Shown piece after piece: positions 9,091 through 18,101 of a stretch of 64,000 bases of DNA (the stretch's first letter is position 1; each line of letters begins with the position of its first letter). A program made the position numbers and the translations under genes. The notes beneath the pieces were generated by a model. It had not been told where the DNA came from. It made no database searches and saw only the letters and a program-made list of their open reading frames with translations. Where the stretch lies: positions 1,364,001-1,428,000 of the forward strand of contig NZ_CP076361.1 of assembly GCF_018798885.1 (NCBI RefSeq), given 5' to 3'. The stretch comes from Gemmobacter fulvus. Lineage in GTDB: Bacteria; Pseudomonadota; Alphaproteobacteria; Rhodobacterales; Rhodobacteraceae.

Positions 9091-9147
9091 GGTCGATAGA
9101 TGATTCAATAGTGAAATACCGTCATTCGATAGACGCCATCTATCGAA
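9091..9147 (-). promoter_or_regulatory. LysR-type operator region upstream of fdsG
   Basis: A perfect 9-bp inverted repeat, TTCGATAGA / TCTATCGAA with 5-nt spacer, lies at 9125-9147, and T9130 and A9142 fit the T-N11-A box typical of LysR regulators. A second copy of the half-site TCGATAGA is at 9093-9100, nearer to fdsG. A strong distal dyad plus a weaker promoter-proximal site is the usual layout for activation by LysR proteins. The dyad overlaps the last codons of the upstream lysR gene. That this regulator binds here is inference. Confidence 0.65.
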
Positions 9148-10033
9148 CCTTCACCTCGGCCCCGCGTTTTGCCGCATCCAGCAGGGCTGCGATCAAGGGG
9201 GTATGGGGTTCGCGGTGCGCGGCGATCAGGCCCACCAGATGCTCTGCCTCCGGTGCCACGATCGGGATCGCGCAGACCCGCCCCGATTGCGCGAACAGAT
9301 CCGCCAGCTTCTTGGGCAGAACCGAGGCCCAATGCCCGGTCATCACATGCGACAGCAGGGTGATGGTGGAGTTTGATTCGACCGTCGGGATGACGGCGGC
9401 CCCGGCCTCGGCGAGATGCTGGTTCACGATGCGCCGGTTCTGCATGTCGCCGGTCAGCAGGCACAGCGGCAGACCTGACAACTCGCCCCATGTCACCTGC
9501 GCGCGGTCGGCCAGCGGGGTGCCGGGGGCACAGAGCAGGCGGTAAAATTCGGCATAAAGCGGCACCTGCGTCACCCGGCCCAGCGGTTCATTGTCCAGAT
9601 AGGTGATGCCCGCATCCAGATCGAGCCGTTCGATCCCGGTCAGGATTTCGGCGCTGGTGCGCGACAGGATGGTGACACGCACATTGGGATGGCGGCGGGT
9701 GAACGGTGTGGTCAGATCGGCCACCATCGGCAGCGCGGTCGGAATGACACCGATCCGCAGATTGCCGGCAAGCCCGGCGCGGATGCTGCGCATTTCATCC
9801 TTCAGCGCGCGGGTGTCACTGACAATCCGCCGCGCCCGGTCCAGCACCCGCTGCCCCTCGGGCGTCAGCCCCTGATAACGCGAGCCGCGATAGACCAGTT
9901 GCACGCCAAGCTGCTCTTCCAGCTGCTTGATGGCCGAAGACAGGGTCGGCTGCGTCACGCGGCACGCCTCGGCGGCACGGCCGAAATGGCCCTCATTGGC
10001 CAGCGCGATGAACATTTCCAGCTTGTCGATCAT
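9140..10033 (-). CDS. LysR-family regulator of the formate dehydrogenase operon
   Basis: The 297-residue protein has an N-terminal winged helix-turn-helix (about residues 1-60, including AAEACRVTQPTLSSAIKQLE) and a C-terminal periplasmic-binding-fold effector domain. It is immediately upstream of and co-directional with fdsG, so regulation of fds by formate or a related signal is the obvious hypothesis. Unlike many LysR genes it is not divergent from its presumed target, and the operator sits between regulator and target. Confidence 0.9.
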   Translation of the reverse strand: MIDKLEMFIALANEGHFGRAAEACRVTQPTLSSAIKQLEEQLGVQLVYRGSRYQGLTPEGQRVLDRARRIVSDTRALKDEMRSIRAGLAGNLRIGVIPTALPMVADLTTPFTRRHPNVRVTILSRTSAEILTGIERLDLDAGITYLDNEPLGRVTQVPLYAEFYRLLCAPGTPLADRAQVTWGELSGLPLCLLTGDMQNRRIVNQHLAEAGAAVIPTVESNSTITLLSHVMTGHWASVLPKKLADLFAQSGRVCAIPIVAPEAEHLVGLIAAHREPHTPLIAALLDAAKRGAEVKVR

Positions 10034-10118
10034 GCCTTGTCATCGCAGCAAAGGGCAGATCGCGCAAGAAACACCGGCAAGGCTTGTTCCGCATCGCCGA
10101 CAGGCCTACATCCTTGGC

Positions 10119-10919
10119 ATGAAAATCCGCATCCCCTTTCTGAACAAACCGCCCCTTGTTCCGGTCATCCGCCTGCAAGGGGCCATCGGCAGTGGCGGGC
10201 GCTTTGGCGCGGGCCTGAATGATGCCGCCCTCGCCCCGCTGATCGAGCGGGCCTTCAAAGGCAAACCTGCCGCCGTTGCGCTGGCGATCAACTCGCCCGG
10301 CGGATCGGCGGCGCAATCCTCGCTGATTGCCGCGCGCATTCGGCGGCTGGCGGATGAAAAGGGCGTGAAGGTCCACGCCTTTGTCGAGGATGTGGCGGCC
10401 TCGGGCGGCTATTGGCTGGCCTGTGCGGCGGATGACATCTGGGTGGATGACAGCTCGCTTGTCGGGTCCATCGGGGTGATCTTCGCGGGCTTTGGCTTTC
10501 ACGAATTGCTGGCCCGGCAGGGGATCGAGCGGCGGGTGATCACCGCCGGACGGTCCAAATCGCTGGCCGATCCGTTCCTGCCCGAAAAGCCCGAGGATGT
10601 GGCGCGGCTGAAAGCCCTGCAAGAGCCGATCCACCGGGCCTTCATCGCCCATGTGCAGGCCCGGCGCGGCACGCGGCTGTCGCAATCCGCCGATCTGTTC
10701 AATGCCGATATCTGGGTGGGGCAGCAGGCGGTCGATCTGGGGCTGGCCGATGGCGTTGCGCATCTGGTGCCCCGGATGAAGGCGCTTTACGGCGACAAGG
10801 TGCGCCTTGCGCCGATGGGCCAACGCCGCAGCCTTGTGCAGCGTCTGACCGGCAGCGCCATGGGGGCCGCGATGGCCGAAATGGAGGACCGCGCCGCCTT
10901 TGCACGGTTCGGGTTGTGA
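10119..10919 (+). CDS. S49-family serine peptidase (SppA/SohB-like)
   Basis: I choose ATG 10119 (MKIRIPFLNK), giving 266 residues; the longer frame runs into the divergent lysR gene. The ClpP-fold S49 domain is clear: NSPGGSAAQS (oxyanion region), the nucleophile loop AASGGYWLA, and the catalytic lysine in AGRSKSLADPF. SppA-type enzymes degrade cleaved signal peptides or small membrane proteins. No signal peptide or membrane helix is visible here, so the protein may be cytoplasmic or peripheral. The next small gene starts 1 nt after its stop. Confidence 0.88.
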   Translation: MKIRIPFLNKPPLVPVIRLQGAIGSGGRFGAGLNDAALAPLIERAFKGKPAAVALAINSPGGSAAQSSLIAARIRRLADEKGVKVHAFVEDVAASGGYWLACAADDIWVDDSSLVGSIGVIFAGFGFHELLARQGIERRVITAGRSKSLADPFLPEKPEDVARLKALQEPIHRAFIAHVQARRGTRLSQSADLFNADIWVGQQAVDLGLADGVAHLVPRMKALYGDKVRLAPMGQRRSLVQRLTGSAMGAAMAEMEDRAAFARFGL

Positions 10920-10920
10920 C

Positions 10921-11100
10921 ATGCTGATCAAGATCGTCACCCTGTTCCTGATCGCCATGGGCGGGATGGCCGTCTATTTCAAAATGCGCATGGGCGGCAA
11001 GCGTCGCAGGCTTGCAAAGCCTGCCACCTGCCCTAAATGCGGTCGGCACAGAATAGGAACCGGGCCCTGCCCCTGCGGCGCGCCGGAAAAAAAGGGATAA
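10921..11100 (+). CDS. Small membrane protein with zinc-ribbon-like tail
   Basis: The 59-residue protein starts at ATG 10921, directly after the S49 peptidase stop. Residues 2-20 are hydrophobic (one likely membrane helix). These are followed by a basic stretch and a C-terminal cysteine pattern CPKCGRHRIGTGPCPCG, which could bind one metal ion. The family is not named to my knowledge. Tight spacing suggests co-expression with the peptidase and the downstream antiporter. Confidence 0.7.
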   Translation: MLIKIVTLFLIAMGGMAVYFKMRMGGKRRRLAKPATCPKCGRHRIGTGPCPCGAPEKKG

Positions 11101-11106
11101 CTCCGC

Positions 11107-12045
11107 GTGACGATGGATCTGGTCTATGTGGCAGCGGGGCTTGTCCTGCTGGTGTTCGGGGGTGATGCGCTGGTGCGGGGGGCGGTGTCACTGGCCCTCA
11201 GGCTTGGCATCCCGGCGCTGATCGTCGGGCTGACCGTGGTGGCCTTCGGCACCTCGGCGCCAGAGCTGATCGTTTCGGTCAATGCCGCGCTGGATGGTCA
11301 GGCCGGGATCGCGCTTGGCAATGTTGTCGGCTCCAACATCGTGAACATTCTGGTCATCCTCGGCCTGCCTGCGCTGATCGCCACCATCCATTCCAGCCAG
11401 ATCGACACGCGCCGCAGCTATCTGGTGATGCTGGCGACCACGCTGCTGTTCATCGTGCTGAGCTTTTTTGGCCCGCTCACCTGGTGGCATGGCCTGATCC
11501 TGCTGGCCGGGCTGGCGCTGACGCTGTGGGACAATATCCGACAGGCGCAGGCGCATCGTGCCAGCGCCGAACCCGAACTGGCCGGGGCCGAACCCTTCAT
11601 GCCGGTGTGGAAGATTACCGCCTTCATCGTCGCAGGGCTTGTGGCGCTTGGCTTCGGGGCGAGCCTGCTGGTGGATGGTGCCGTGAACATCGCCCGGTCG
11701 ATCGGCGTTAGCGAAACGGTGATCGGCCTGACGCTGGTCGCCATCGGCACATCCCTGCCCGAACTTGTCACCAGCGTCATGGCCGCCTTTCGCAAGCAGG
11801 CCGATGTGGCGATGGGCAATGTGATCGGATCGAACACCTTCAACATTCTGGCGATTCTGGGCATCACCGGCCTGATCGCCCCGATGGAGGTGCCCAGCCA
11901 GATTCTGACCTTTGACAATTGGGTGATGCTGGCTGCATCGCTGCTGCTGGTGCCCTTCGTGTTCCTGCGGCAGGACATCGGCAAGGTCGTGGGTCTTGGC
12001 CTGATGGCCGCCTATGGCGCCTATGCCGTAGCGCTGGTGGCATGA
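11107..12045 (+). CDS. Calcium/sodium antiporter, CaCA family (YrbG-like)
   Basis: The 312-residue inner-membrane protein has about ten hydrophobic helices and the two inverted alpha repeats that define CaCA exchangers: GTSAPELIVSVNAAL...GNVVGSN in the first half and GTSLPELVTSVMAAF...GNVIGSN in the second. I use the GTG start at 11107, about 10 nt after an AAGGGA ribosome site; ATG 11113 is a possible alternative. The substrate is inferred from the family as Na+ or H+ exchanged for Ca2+. Its stop overlaps the next gene's ATG by 4 nt. Confidence 0.9.
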   Translation: MTMDLVYVAAGLVLLVFGGDALVRGAVSLALRLGIPALIVGLTVVAFGTSAPELIVSVNAALDGQAGIALGNVVGSNIVNILVILGLPALIATIHSSQIDTRRSYLVMLATTLLFIVLSFFGPLTWWHGLILLAGLALTLWDNIRQAQAHRASAEPELAGAEPFMPVWKITAFIVAGLVALGFGASLLVDGAVNIARSIGVSETVIGLTLVAIGTSLPELVTSVMAAFRKQADVAMGNVIGSNTFNILAILGITGLIAPMEVPSQILTFDNWVMLAASLLLVPFVFLRQDIGKVVGLGLMAAYGAYAVALVA

Positions 12046-12821
12046 TGCGGGCGCTGGTCACAGGGGCGGGCAAGCGGCTTGGGCAGGCGATGGCGGTCTA
12101 TCTGGCCGGGCGCGGCCTTGATGTTGCGGTCCATTATGCAGGCTCTGCCGAGGGTGCCGCCGAAACCGTGGCGCAGATCGAAGCCTTGGGCCGACGCGCG
12201 GTGGCGCTGCAAGCCGATCTGACCGACGAGGCACAGACGCAGGCCCTGCTGCCGCGCGCCACAGAGGCGCTGGGAGGCCCCTTCACCGTTCTGGTGAACA
12301 ATGCCTCGATCTTCGACTATGACACCCTGAGCAGCGCCACGCGTGCCAGCTGGGACCGGCATATGGAAAGCAACCTGCGCGCGCCCTTCGTGCTGACGCA
12401 GGCCTTCGCCGCACAGGCCCCCGCCGCCGCGCGTGACGCGATGGGCGAGCCGCTGGCGACCGGCCTTGTGGTGAACATGATCGACCAGCGGGTTCAAAAG
12501 TTGACGCCGGAGTTCATGACCTACACGCTGGCCAAGATGGGCCTCTGGGCGCTGACCCGCACGGCGGCACAGGCGCTGGCCCCCAGCATCCGGGTGAATG
12601 CCATCGGGCCGGGGCCGACCCTGCAAGGCGCGCGGCAAAGCCTGGATCACTTCACCCGCCAGCGCAGCAACACCGTTCTGGGCCGCGGGGCCAACCCTGC
12701 CGACATCACCGCAGCGCTTGGCTTTTTCATGGATTCCCCCGGCGTGACCGGCCAGTTGATCTGCGTCGATGGCGGACAACATCTGGGCTGGAAAACTCCT
12801 GACATTCTGGGCGTCGAGTGA
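12042..12821 (+). CDS. Short-chain dehydrogenase/reductase, pteridine-reductase-like
   Basis: The 259-residue Rossmann-fold enzyme has the NADP-type glycine motif TGAGKRLG (7-14), the NNAS motif, and the catalytic Tyr-Lys pair in YTLAK (about 160-164). The TGxxxRLG form and the IDQR segment before the active site resemble FolM/PTR1-type pteridine reductases more than acyl-carrier reductases. The function is tentative. It overlaps the antiporter by ATGA; a second ATG 3 nt later is equally possible as start. Confidence 0.82.
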   Translation: MMRALVTGAGKRLGQAMAVYLAGRGLDVAVHYAGSAEGAAETVAQIEALGRRAVALQADLTDEAQTQALLPRATEALGGPFTVLVNNASIFDYDTLSSATRASWDRHMESNLRAPFVLTQAFAAQAPAAARDAMGEPLATGLVVNMIDQRVQKLTPEFMTYTLAKMGLWALTRTAAQALAPSIRVNAIGPGPTLQGARQSLDHFTRQRSNTVLGRGANPADITAALGFFMDSPGVTGQLICVDGGQHLGWKTPDILGVE

Positions 12822-13130
12822 CCTTGCGTCAGCCCCCTGCGGCGACTTGTCCACTTTTCGCATTTCGGTCACGGAACTGTTAGGAAATCCTTGATTTTTC
12901 AGGTGTTTGCCAAGCGTGTAATTATTTATCCTGCAATATCAATATCTTAAAAAACGGCCTATTTTTTAGGCAAGTGAACGAAATGGGCCAAATACAAGGG
13001 AAATTCGCCGGGTTTCAGATTTTCTCCGCAGAGTTATCCACAGAAACGGTGGACAGGTTTTCTCTTGCCCCCACCCGGATATCATTGCAGCGATGGCGGG
13101 GAATCGTTGCGCCGGAAGGGAAGCGTTGCA
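12822..13130. other. AT-rich noncoding region with DnaA box upstream of uvrC
   Basis: This 309-bp gap has no credible gene. Its centre (about 12890-12990) is much more A/T-rich than the rest of the window and includes a 7-bp A/T stem-loop at 12948-12968. A perfect DnaA box TTATCCACA sits at 13034-13042, with a weaker match TTGTCCACT at 12847-12855. The uvrC promoter must also lie here. A replication origin or DnaA-controlled promoter is possible, but one perfect box is thin support. Confidence 0.45.
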
Positions 13131-15005
13131 GTGCAGGATGACGGGCCGAAAACCGCGCCGGACAAGACCGGACATGACCTGATTCAGGACTATCTGAGAA
13201 CGCTGGATGGCTCTCCGGGCGTGTATCGGATGCTGAACGGCAGCAACGAGGTGCTGTATGTCGGCAAGGCGCGCAACCTGCGGGCGCGGGTGTCGAACTA
13301 TGCCCGCCCCTCGGGCCATTCGGGCCGCATCGCCCGGATGATCCTTGAAACCGCTTCGATGATGTTTCTGACCACACGCACCGAAACCGAGGCGCTGCTG
13401 CTGGAACAGAACCTGATCAAGCAGTTGAAGCCGCGCTACAACGTGCTGCTGCGCGATGACAAAAGCTTTCCCAATATCCTGATCGGGGCGGATCACGCCT
13501 TTCCGATGATCAAGAAACACCGCGGCAAGCGGTCGGAAAAGGGCGCCTATTTCGGGCCTTTCGCCAGTGCCGGGGCGGTGAACCGCACGCTGAACCAGTT
13601 GCAGCGGGTGTTTCTGCTGCGCACCTGCACCGATGCGATGTTTGCAGGCCGCACCCGCCCCTGCCTGCTGTTCCAGATCAAGCGCTGCGCTGGCCCCTGC
13701 GTGGGCCGCGTGTCGCAAGAGGATTACGCCCGGCTTGTGCAGGACGCGACGCGCTTTCTGGAAGGCAAGACCACCACCGTTCAGGCCGATCTGGCCGCCT
13801 CGATGGCCGAGGCCGCCGAGGCGATGGAATATGAACGCGCCGCCGCCCTGCGTGACCGGATCAAGGCGCTGACACAGGTGCAAAGCGCGCAGGGCATCAA
13901 TCCGCGCGGCGTGGCCGAGGCGGATGTGGTGGCACTGCATCTGGAGGGCGGGCAGGCCTGCGTGCAGGTGTTTTTCATCCGCGCCAACCAAAGCTGGGGC
14001 AACCGCGACTTCTATCCGAAAACCGGCGCGGGCGCGGAAGAACCGGAAATTCTGGAGGCCTTTCTCAGCCAGTTCTATGATGACAAGGAGCCACCCCGCC
14101 TGATCCTGCTGTCACATCCCGTCGACAACGAAGATCTGGTGACGCAGCTGCTGTCTGATCGCGCCGGGCGGAAGGTGGAGCTTGCCGTGCCACAACGGGG
14201 CGAGAAGGCCGAGCTGGTGGAGAATGCCGCGCGCAATGCCCGCGAAAGCCTTGCCCGCAAGATGGCCGAAAGTTCCACCCAGAACAAATTGCTGGCCGGT
14301 CTGGCCGAAGCCTTTGATCTGGACGCCCCGCCCAAGCGGATCGAGGTCTACGACAACTCGCATATCCAAGGCACCAATGCCGTCGGTGGCATGATCGTGG
14401 CCGGGGCCGAAGGCTTTCTCAAATCGCAATACCGCAAGTTCAACATTAAATCCGATGCCGGGGCCAACAGCGACGATTTCGGCATGATGAAAGAGGTGCT
14501 GACCCGCCGCTTTGAACGGCTGCTGAAAGAGGATCCCGAGCGCGCGTCCGAAGCCTGGCCAGATCTGCTGCTGATCGACGGCGGCGCGGGGCAGGTGTCG
14601 GCGGTGGCGGGCATCATGGCCGAGCTGGGGGTGGATGACATCCCGATGGTCGGTGTCGCCAAGGGCGTGGACCGCGATCACGGCAAGGAAGAGTTCCACC
14701 GCCCCGGCGAGCCGCCGTTTGCCCTGCGCATGAACGACCCGGTGCTGTATTTCGTGCAGCGCCTGCGCGACGAGGCGCACCGCTGGGCCATCGGGGCCCA
14801 TCGCGCCAAACGCGCCAAGGCGGTCAGCGCCACGCCGCTGGACGATATTCCGGGGGTTGGGGCCACCCGCAAACGTGCGCTGCTGGCGCATTTCGGCAGT
14901 GCCAAGGCGGTCAGCCGCGCCGCGACCGAGGATCTTATGGCTGTCACCGGGATTTCCGAGGCGATGGCACGGCAGATCCACGATTTCTTTCACGACCGGG
15001 GCTAG
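13131..15005 (+). CDS. uvrC: UvrABC system protein C
   Basis: UvrC makes both incisions in nucleotide excision repair after UvrA and UvrB mark the lesion. I choose GTG 13131, 9 nt after the GGAAGGGA ribosome site, giving 624 residues; an in-frame TTG further upstream has no such site. Domains in order are the GIY-YIG nuclease (about 28-105, with GVYRML and [12 protein letters not shown]), the UVR motif (about 225-245) and the RNase H-like UvrC domain ([17 protein letters not shown]). Tandem helix-hairpin-helix motifs end the protein ([15 protein letters not shown]). It stands alone as an operon. Confidence 0.95.
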   Translation: MQDDGPKTAPDKTGHDLIQDYLRTLDGSPGVYRMLNGSNEVLYVGKARNLRARVSNYARPSGHSGRIARMILETASMMFLTTRTETEALLLEQNLIKQLKPRYNVLLRDDKSFPNILIGADHAFPMIKKHRGKRSEKGAYFGPFASAGAVNRTLNQLQRVFLLRTCTDAMFAGRTRPCLLFQIKRCAGPCVGRVSQEDYARLVQDATRFLEGKTTTVQADLAASMAEAAEAMEYERAAALRDRIKALTQVQSAQGINPRGVAEADVVALHLEGGQACVQVFFIRANQSWGNRDFYPKTGAGAEEPEILEAFLSQFYDDKEPPRLILLSHPVDNEDLVTQLLSDRAGRKVELAVPQRGEKAELVENAARNARESLARKMAESSTQNKLLAGLAEAFDLDAPPKRIEVYDNSHIQGTNAVGGMIVAGAEGFLKSQYRKFNIKSDAGANSDDFGMMKEVLTRRFERLLKEDPERASEAWPDLLLIDGGAGQVSAVAGIMAELGVDDIPMVGVAKGVDRDHGKEEFHRPGEPPFALRMNDPVLYFVQRLRDEAHRWAIGAHRAKRAKAVSATPLDDIPGVGATRKRALLAHFGSAKAVSRAATEDLMAVTGISEAMARQIHDFFHDRG

Positions 15006-15016
15006 GCGCGGATCGG

Positions 15017-15499
15017 TCAGCCGCGGTGGAACTCCTGCTCCACCACGCGGCTGCCCCAGGCCTCGCCCTCTGCTTCGACGGCCAGCCGGAAGCCTGCGCT
15101 TTCATAAAGATGCCGCGCCGCATCCAGCCCGGCGAAGGTGGTCAGCCAGGCCTTGCCACTGCTTTGCGCATCGGCATGGCGCATCGCCTGCGCCAGCATC
15201 TTGCGCCCGATGCCACTGCCCCTGCAGCGGTCTGATACGATGAACCAGCGCAGATGCGCCCCGCGCGGGCCAGAGGCCGGATCGTTCAGATCGAGGATCA
15301 ATGAGGCGGCAAGCCCCGCGTCATCCCGCCCCAGCAACACCAGATCCCCGGGCGCTTGCCGACAGGCAAAGACGGCCAGCTCTGCCGCGACCTTGGCCTC
15401 GAAGACCGTGCCAAAGCCCCAGTGCCGCGCATAATGCGCGCCATGCAGGGCAGCGATGCCGCCCAAGGCACCGGGAAAGAACTGGTCTGCGAGGATCAT
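15017..15499 (-). CDS. GNAT-family acetyltransferase
   Basis: I take ATG 15499 (MILADQFFPG), giving 160 residues; the longer frame would overlap the upstream permease. The acetyl-CoA motif A is seen as RCRGSGIGRKML, with a preceding LRWFIVSD strand and a C-terminal ARHLYESAGF segment, all standard for GNAT enzymes. The substrate is unknown. It converges with uvrC, with 11 nt between stops. Confidence 0.85.
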   Translation of the reverse strand: MILADQFFPGALGGIAALHGAHYARHWGFGTVFEAKVAAELAVFACRQAPGDLVLLGRDDAGLAASLILDLNDPASGPRGAHLRWFIVSDRCRGSGIGRKMLAQAMRHADAQSSGKAWLTTFAGLDAARHLYESAGFRLAVEAEGEAWGSRVVEQEFHRG

Positions 15500-15567
15500 C
15501 GGCTCACCTGTGCGGGGTGCATCTGCCGCAGCATAGCCCGCCCGGCAGCACAGTAAAACCCTGAGGA

Positions 15568-16464
15568 TCAGCCGGCCGTCGCCGCCCGTTTGGCCGCCAG
15601 ACGCGCGCGCCACAGAGTGAACACCGCCGCCCCGGCCACCAGCGCCGCCCCCAGCATCACATTCAGCTTCAGCTCTTCGTCGAACAGCGTCAGGCCCAGA
15701 ATGGCGATGAACACCAGTTGCAGCAGCGCAAAGGGCTGCACATCGCTGGCCTCGGCCACTTCATAGGCCTTGATCATCATGTAATGCGCGCCTGCGCCAG
15801 TCAGGCACAGCACGCCCATCCAGCCCCAGTCGCCCGCCGTCATCGGCTGCCAGAACCACAGGCCCAGCGGCGAGATCGCCACGGCGGCCACAATCCCCGT
15901 CCACAGGAAACTGGTGCCCGCCATGTCACCCCGCGCCACATAGCGCGTCAGCAGCGCATAAAGCGCGAACATGAAGGCCGCGAGCAAGGGCACCGCCGCC
16001 CAGGGCGAAAAGACCGCGACCCCCGGTTGCAGGATGATCAGAACGCCGATGAAGCCCACGCCGATCGCCGTCCAGCGCCGCCAGCCGACGCTTTCACCCA
16101 GCACCACACCCGACAGGGCCGCGACGATCAGCGGATAGCTGACAAACACCGCATGGCTGGCAATCAGCCCCAGTTGCACAAAGGCGAGGATCATCACGCA
16201 GACCTCGACGATCAGCAGCAGGCCGCGCGTCAGTTGCACCCAAGGGTGGCGCGAGCGGATCTGCGCCACGATGCCACCCGGCTGCCGCGCCGAAAGCGCC
16301 AGCGCGAACAGGGCAAAGACCCAGAAGCGGATCATCACCACCATATAGACGTTGTATTCCTGTGCCAGATGGCTGGAAATCCCGTCCTGCAAGGCAAAGA
16401 CCAGCGAGGTCGCGCTCATCAGCAGGATGCCGAGGCCGGTGTTCTGTTTCGCGCGGGGGATCAT
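15568..16464 (-). CDS. EamA/DMT-family permease (second of tandem pair)
   Basis: The 298-residue protein has about ten hydrophobic helices in two EamA repeats and a GESVGWRRW loop shared with its neighbour. I choose ATG 16464, which overlaps the stop of the upstream paralogue by 4 nt. Substrates of this drug/metabolite superfamily cannot be read from sequence. The two genes are clearly paralogous (both have LQPG and ALYxLLTR segments) and arose by tandem duplication. Confidence 0.87.
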   Translation of the reverse strand: MIPRAKQNTGLGILLMSATSLVFALQDGISSHLAQEYNVYMVVMIRFWVFALFALALSARQPGGIVAQIRSRHPWVQLTRGLLLIVEVCVMILAFVQLGLIASHAVFVSYPLIVAALSGVVLGESVGWRRWTAIGVGFIGVLIILQPGVAVFSPWAAVPLLAAFMFALYALLTRYVARGDMAGTSFLWTGIVAAVAISPLGLWFWQPMTAGDWGWMGVLCLTGAGAHYMMIKAYEVAEASDVQPFALLQLVFIAILGLTLFDEELKLNVMLGAALVAGAAVFTLWRARLAAKRAATAG

Positions 16465-17363
16465 GTCTGCGGCTCCGGCAGCGGTTGGGATTGGGGTTGC
16501 GCCTTGCCGCGCCCTTGCCACAGCATCCACAGCCCGGCGGCCACGATGACAGCCGTGCCGATCAGCACATTGGGGCGCAGCACCTCGTCATAGACCGTGA
16601 TGCCGATCAGGCTGACAAAGGCGATTTGCAGATAGGCGAAGGGTTGCACCGCGCTGGCCTCGGCGGTGGCATAGCATCGGATCAGCAGCCAATGCGCGAA
16701 GGTGGCCAGCCCGGCATAGATGGCGGTCAGGCCCCAGTCGGCCAGCGTCATCCGCTCCCAGAACGGCAGGCCGATCACGGTCATCATCGCCGCCCCCAAG
16801 GTGCCGGTCCAGAACATGTTCACAAAGCTGGAATCGGCATGGCTCGTCATCCGGGTCAGCAGGCTGTAAAGCGCGAACATCAACGCGGCGGCAAAGGGCA
16901 GCAGGGCCGCCGCAGTGAACACACCCGATCCCGGTTGCAGGATCACCACGACCCCTGCCAGACCGACACCGATGGCCAGCCAGCGCCGCCAGCCCACCTG
17001 CTCGCCCAGCACCGGGCCGGACAGCGCCGCGATCAACAGCGGACAGACGGCAAACACCGCATGGCTTTCGATCAGCCCGATCAGCGTATACCCCCAGATG
17101 ATGATGCACACCTCGCCGATCAGCAGCGTCGCGCGCGCCAGTTGCAGCCACGGATGGCGGGTGACGATGGCCGCGCGCAGGCCCTCGGGGCGGCGGGCGG
17201 CCTGCACCAGCGTAAACCCGGCATAGGCCCAGTAGCGGATCATCACGATCATCAGCACCGAATAGGTGCTGGCAAGATGGCGTGAAAACCCATCCTGTGC
17301 GGCAAAGACCGCGACGGCGGCGATCATCAGCCAGATGCCCTTGCGGGTGTTCTGTTCGGTCAT
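16461..17363 (-). CDS. EamA/DMT-family permease (first of tandem pair)
   Basis: This is a 300-residue inner-membrane protein with two EamA repeats of about five helices each. The loop GEQVGWRRW and the segments HAVFAVCPL and ALYSLLTRM correspond closely to those of the downstream paralogue. It ends in a polar Gln/Pro-rich tail after the last helix. The exported metabolite is unknown. It is translationally coupled to the second permease by an ATGA overlap and follows mnmD after 13 nt on the same strand. Confidence 0.87.
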   Translation of the reverse strand: MTEQNTRKGIWLMIAAVAVFAAQDGFSRHLASTYSVLMIVMIRYWAYAGFTLVQAARRPEGLRAAIVTRHPWLQLARATLLIGEVCIIIWGYTLIGLIESHAVFAVCPLLIAALSGPVLGEQVGWRRWLAIGVGLAGVVVILQPGSGVFTAAALLPFAAALMFALYSLLTRMTSHADSSFVNMFWTGTLGAAMMTVIGLPFWERMTLADWGLTAIYAGLATFAHWLLIRCYATAEASAVQPFAYLQIAFVSLIGITVYDEVLRPNVLIGTAVIVAAGLWMLWQGRGKAQPQSQPLPEPQT

Positions 17364-17376
17364 GGCTCTGTATGGT

Positions 17377-18051
17377 TTATTGCTGGCGCGTTCCGGCGGT
17401 CATGTGGCGCTTGCGCCCATGCCCCGGCAGCCGGTCTACCTGAAAGCCCGCCGCCTGCAAGGCCCGGCGCACCCCACCTGCGGCAGAATATGTCGCAAAG
17501 CTGCCATGCAGTTTTGTATGGGCTGCCACCTCGGCCATCAGATCATCGGACCAGAGTTCGGGATTCTTGGCCGGGGAAAACCCGTCCAGAAACCACGCAT
17601 CCGCCTGCCCCGCCCAGCCGGGCAAGGTGGCGCGCGCATCCCCCAGCACCACCTCGGCGGTGATGCCCGGCAAGGTCAGCCGGGTCGCGCCCGCCGCCCA
17701 TTGCGCCAGAAACGGCTCTGCCACCGCCCGCGCCTCGGGGAAGTGATCCAGCGCACGGGCAATATCGGCAGCTTCCATCGGGAAGGCCTCGAAACTGGTG
17801 AAATGCAGCGTGCCGGGCGCACCCATCTGCGCCCAGAGGATCTGCACCGCCAGCAGATTGAGCCCGGTGCCAAAGCCCAGTTCGGCAATCTGGAACCCGT
17901 CGCACAGCCGCTCGGCCAGACGATTGCCCTGCAAGAACACATGGCGGGTTTCCGACAGCCCGTCATTCAGGCTGAAATAGGGGTCGTCGAATTGGGTGGA
18001 TACCGGGATCACCCCGTCGCGCCAGTCCAGCGCCGCCCTCTGGTCTGCCAT
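17377..18051 (-). CDS. mnmD: tRNA 5-methylaminomethyl-2-thiouridine methyltransferase MnmD
   Basis: MnmD methylates nm5s2U34 to mnm5s2U in tRNAs using S-adenosylmethionine. I choose ATG 18051 (MADQRAALDW), giving 224 residues, matching the stand-alone methyltransferase domain of E. coli MnmC. Signatures are the N-terminal DDPYFS and GLSETRHVFLQGN, the SAM-binding loop ELGFGTGLN, and the C-terminal WFLDGFSPAKNPELW. The FAD-oxidase half is encoded separately and divergently 50 bp away. Confidence 0.9.
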   Translation of the reverse strand: MADQRAALDWRDGVIPVSTQFDDPYFSLNDGLSETRHVFLQGNRLAERLCDGFQIAELGFGTGLNLLAVQILWAQMGAPGTLHFTSFEAFPMEAADIARALDHFPEARAVAEPFLAQWAAGATRLTLPGITAEVVLGDARATLPGWAGQADAWFLDGFSPAKNPELWSDDLMAEVAAHTKLHGSFATYSAAGGVRRALQAAGFQVDRLPGHGRKRHMTAGTRQQ

Positions 18052-18101
18052 GGCCGTTTGCCCTAGTGGTTGCGGCGCGACACTGGGCAAAGGGCGGCGG
18101 A

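Noticed and set aside
13049-13057. Third DnaA box near uvrC (reverse strand)
   Set aside because: CTGTCCACC departs from the consensus at several positions and is too weak to count.
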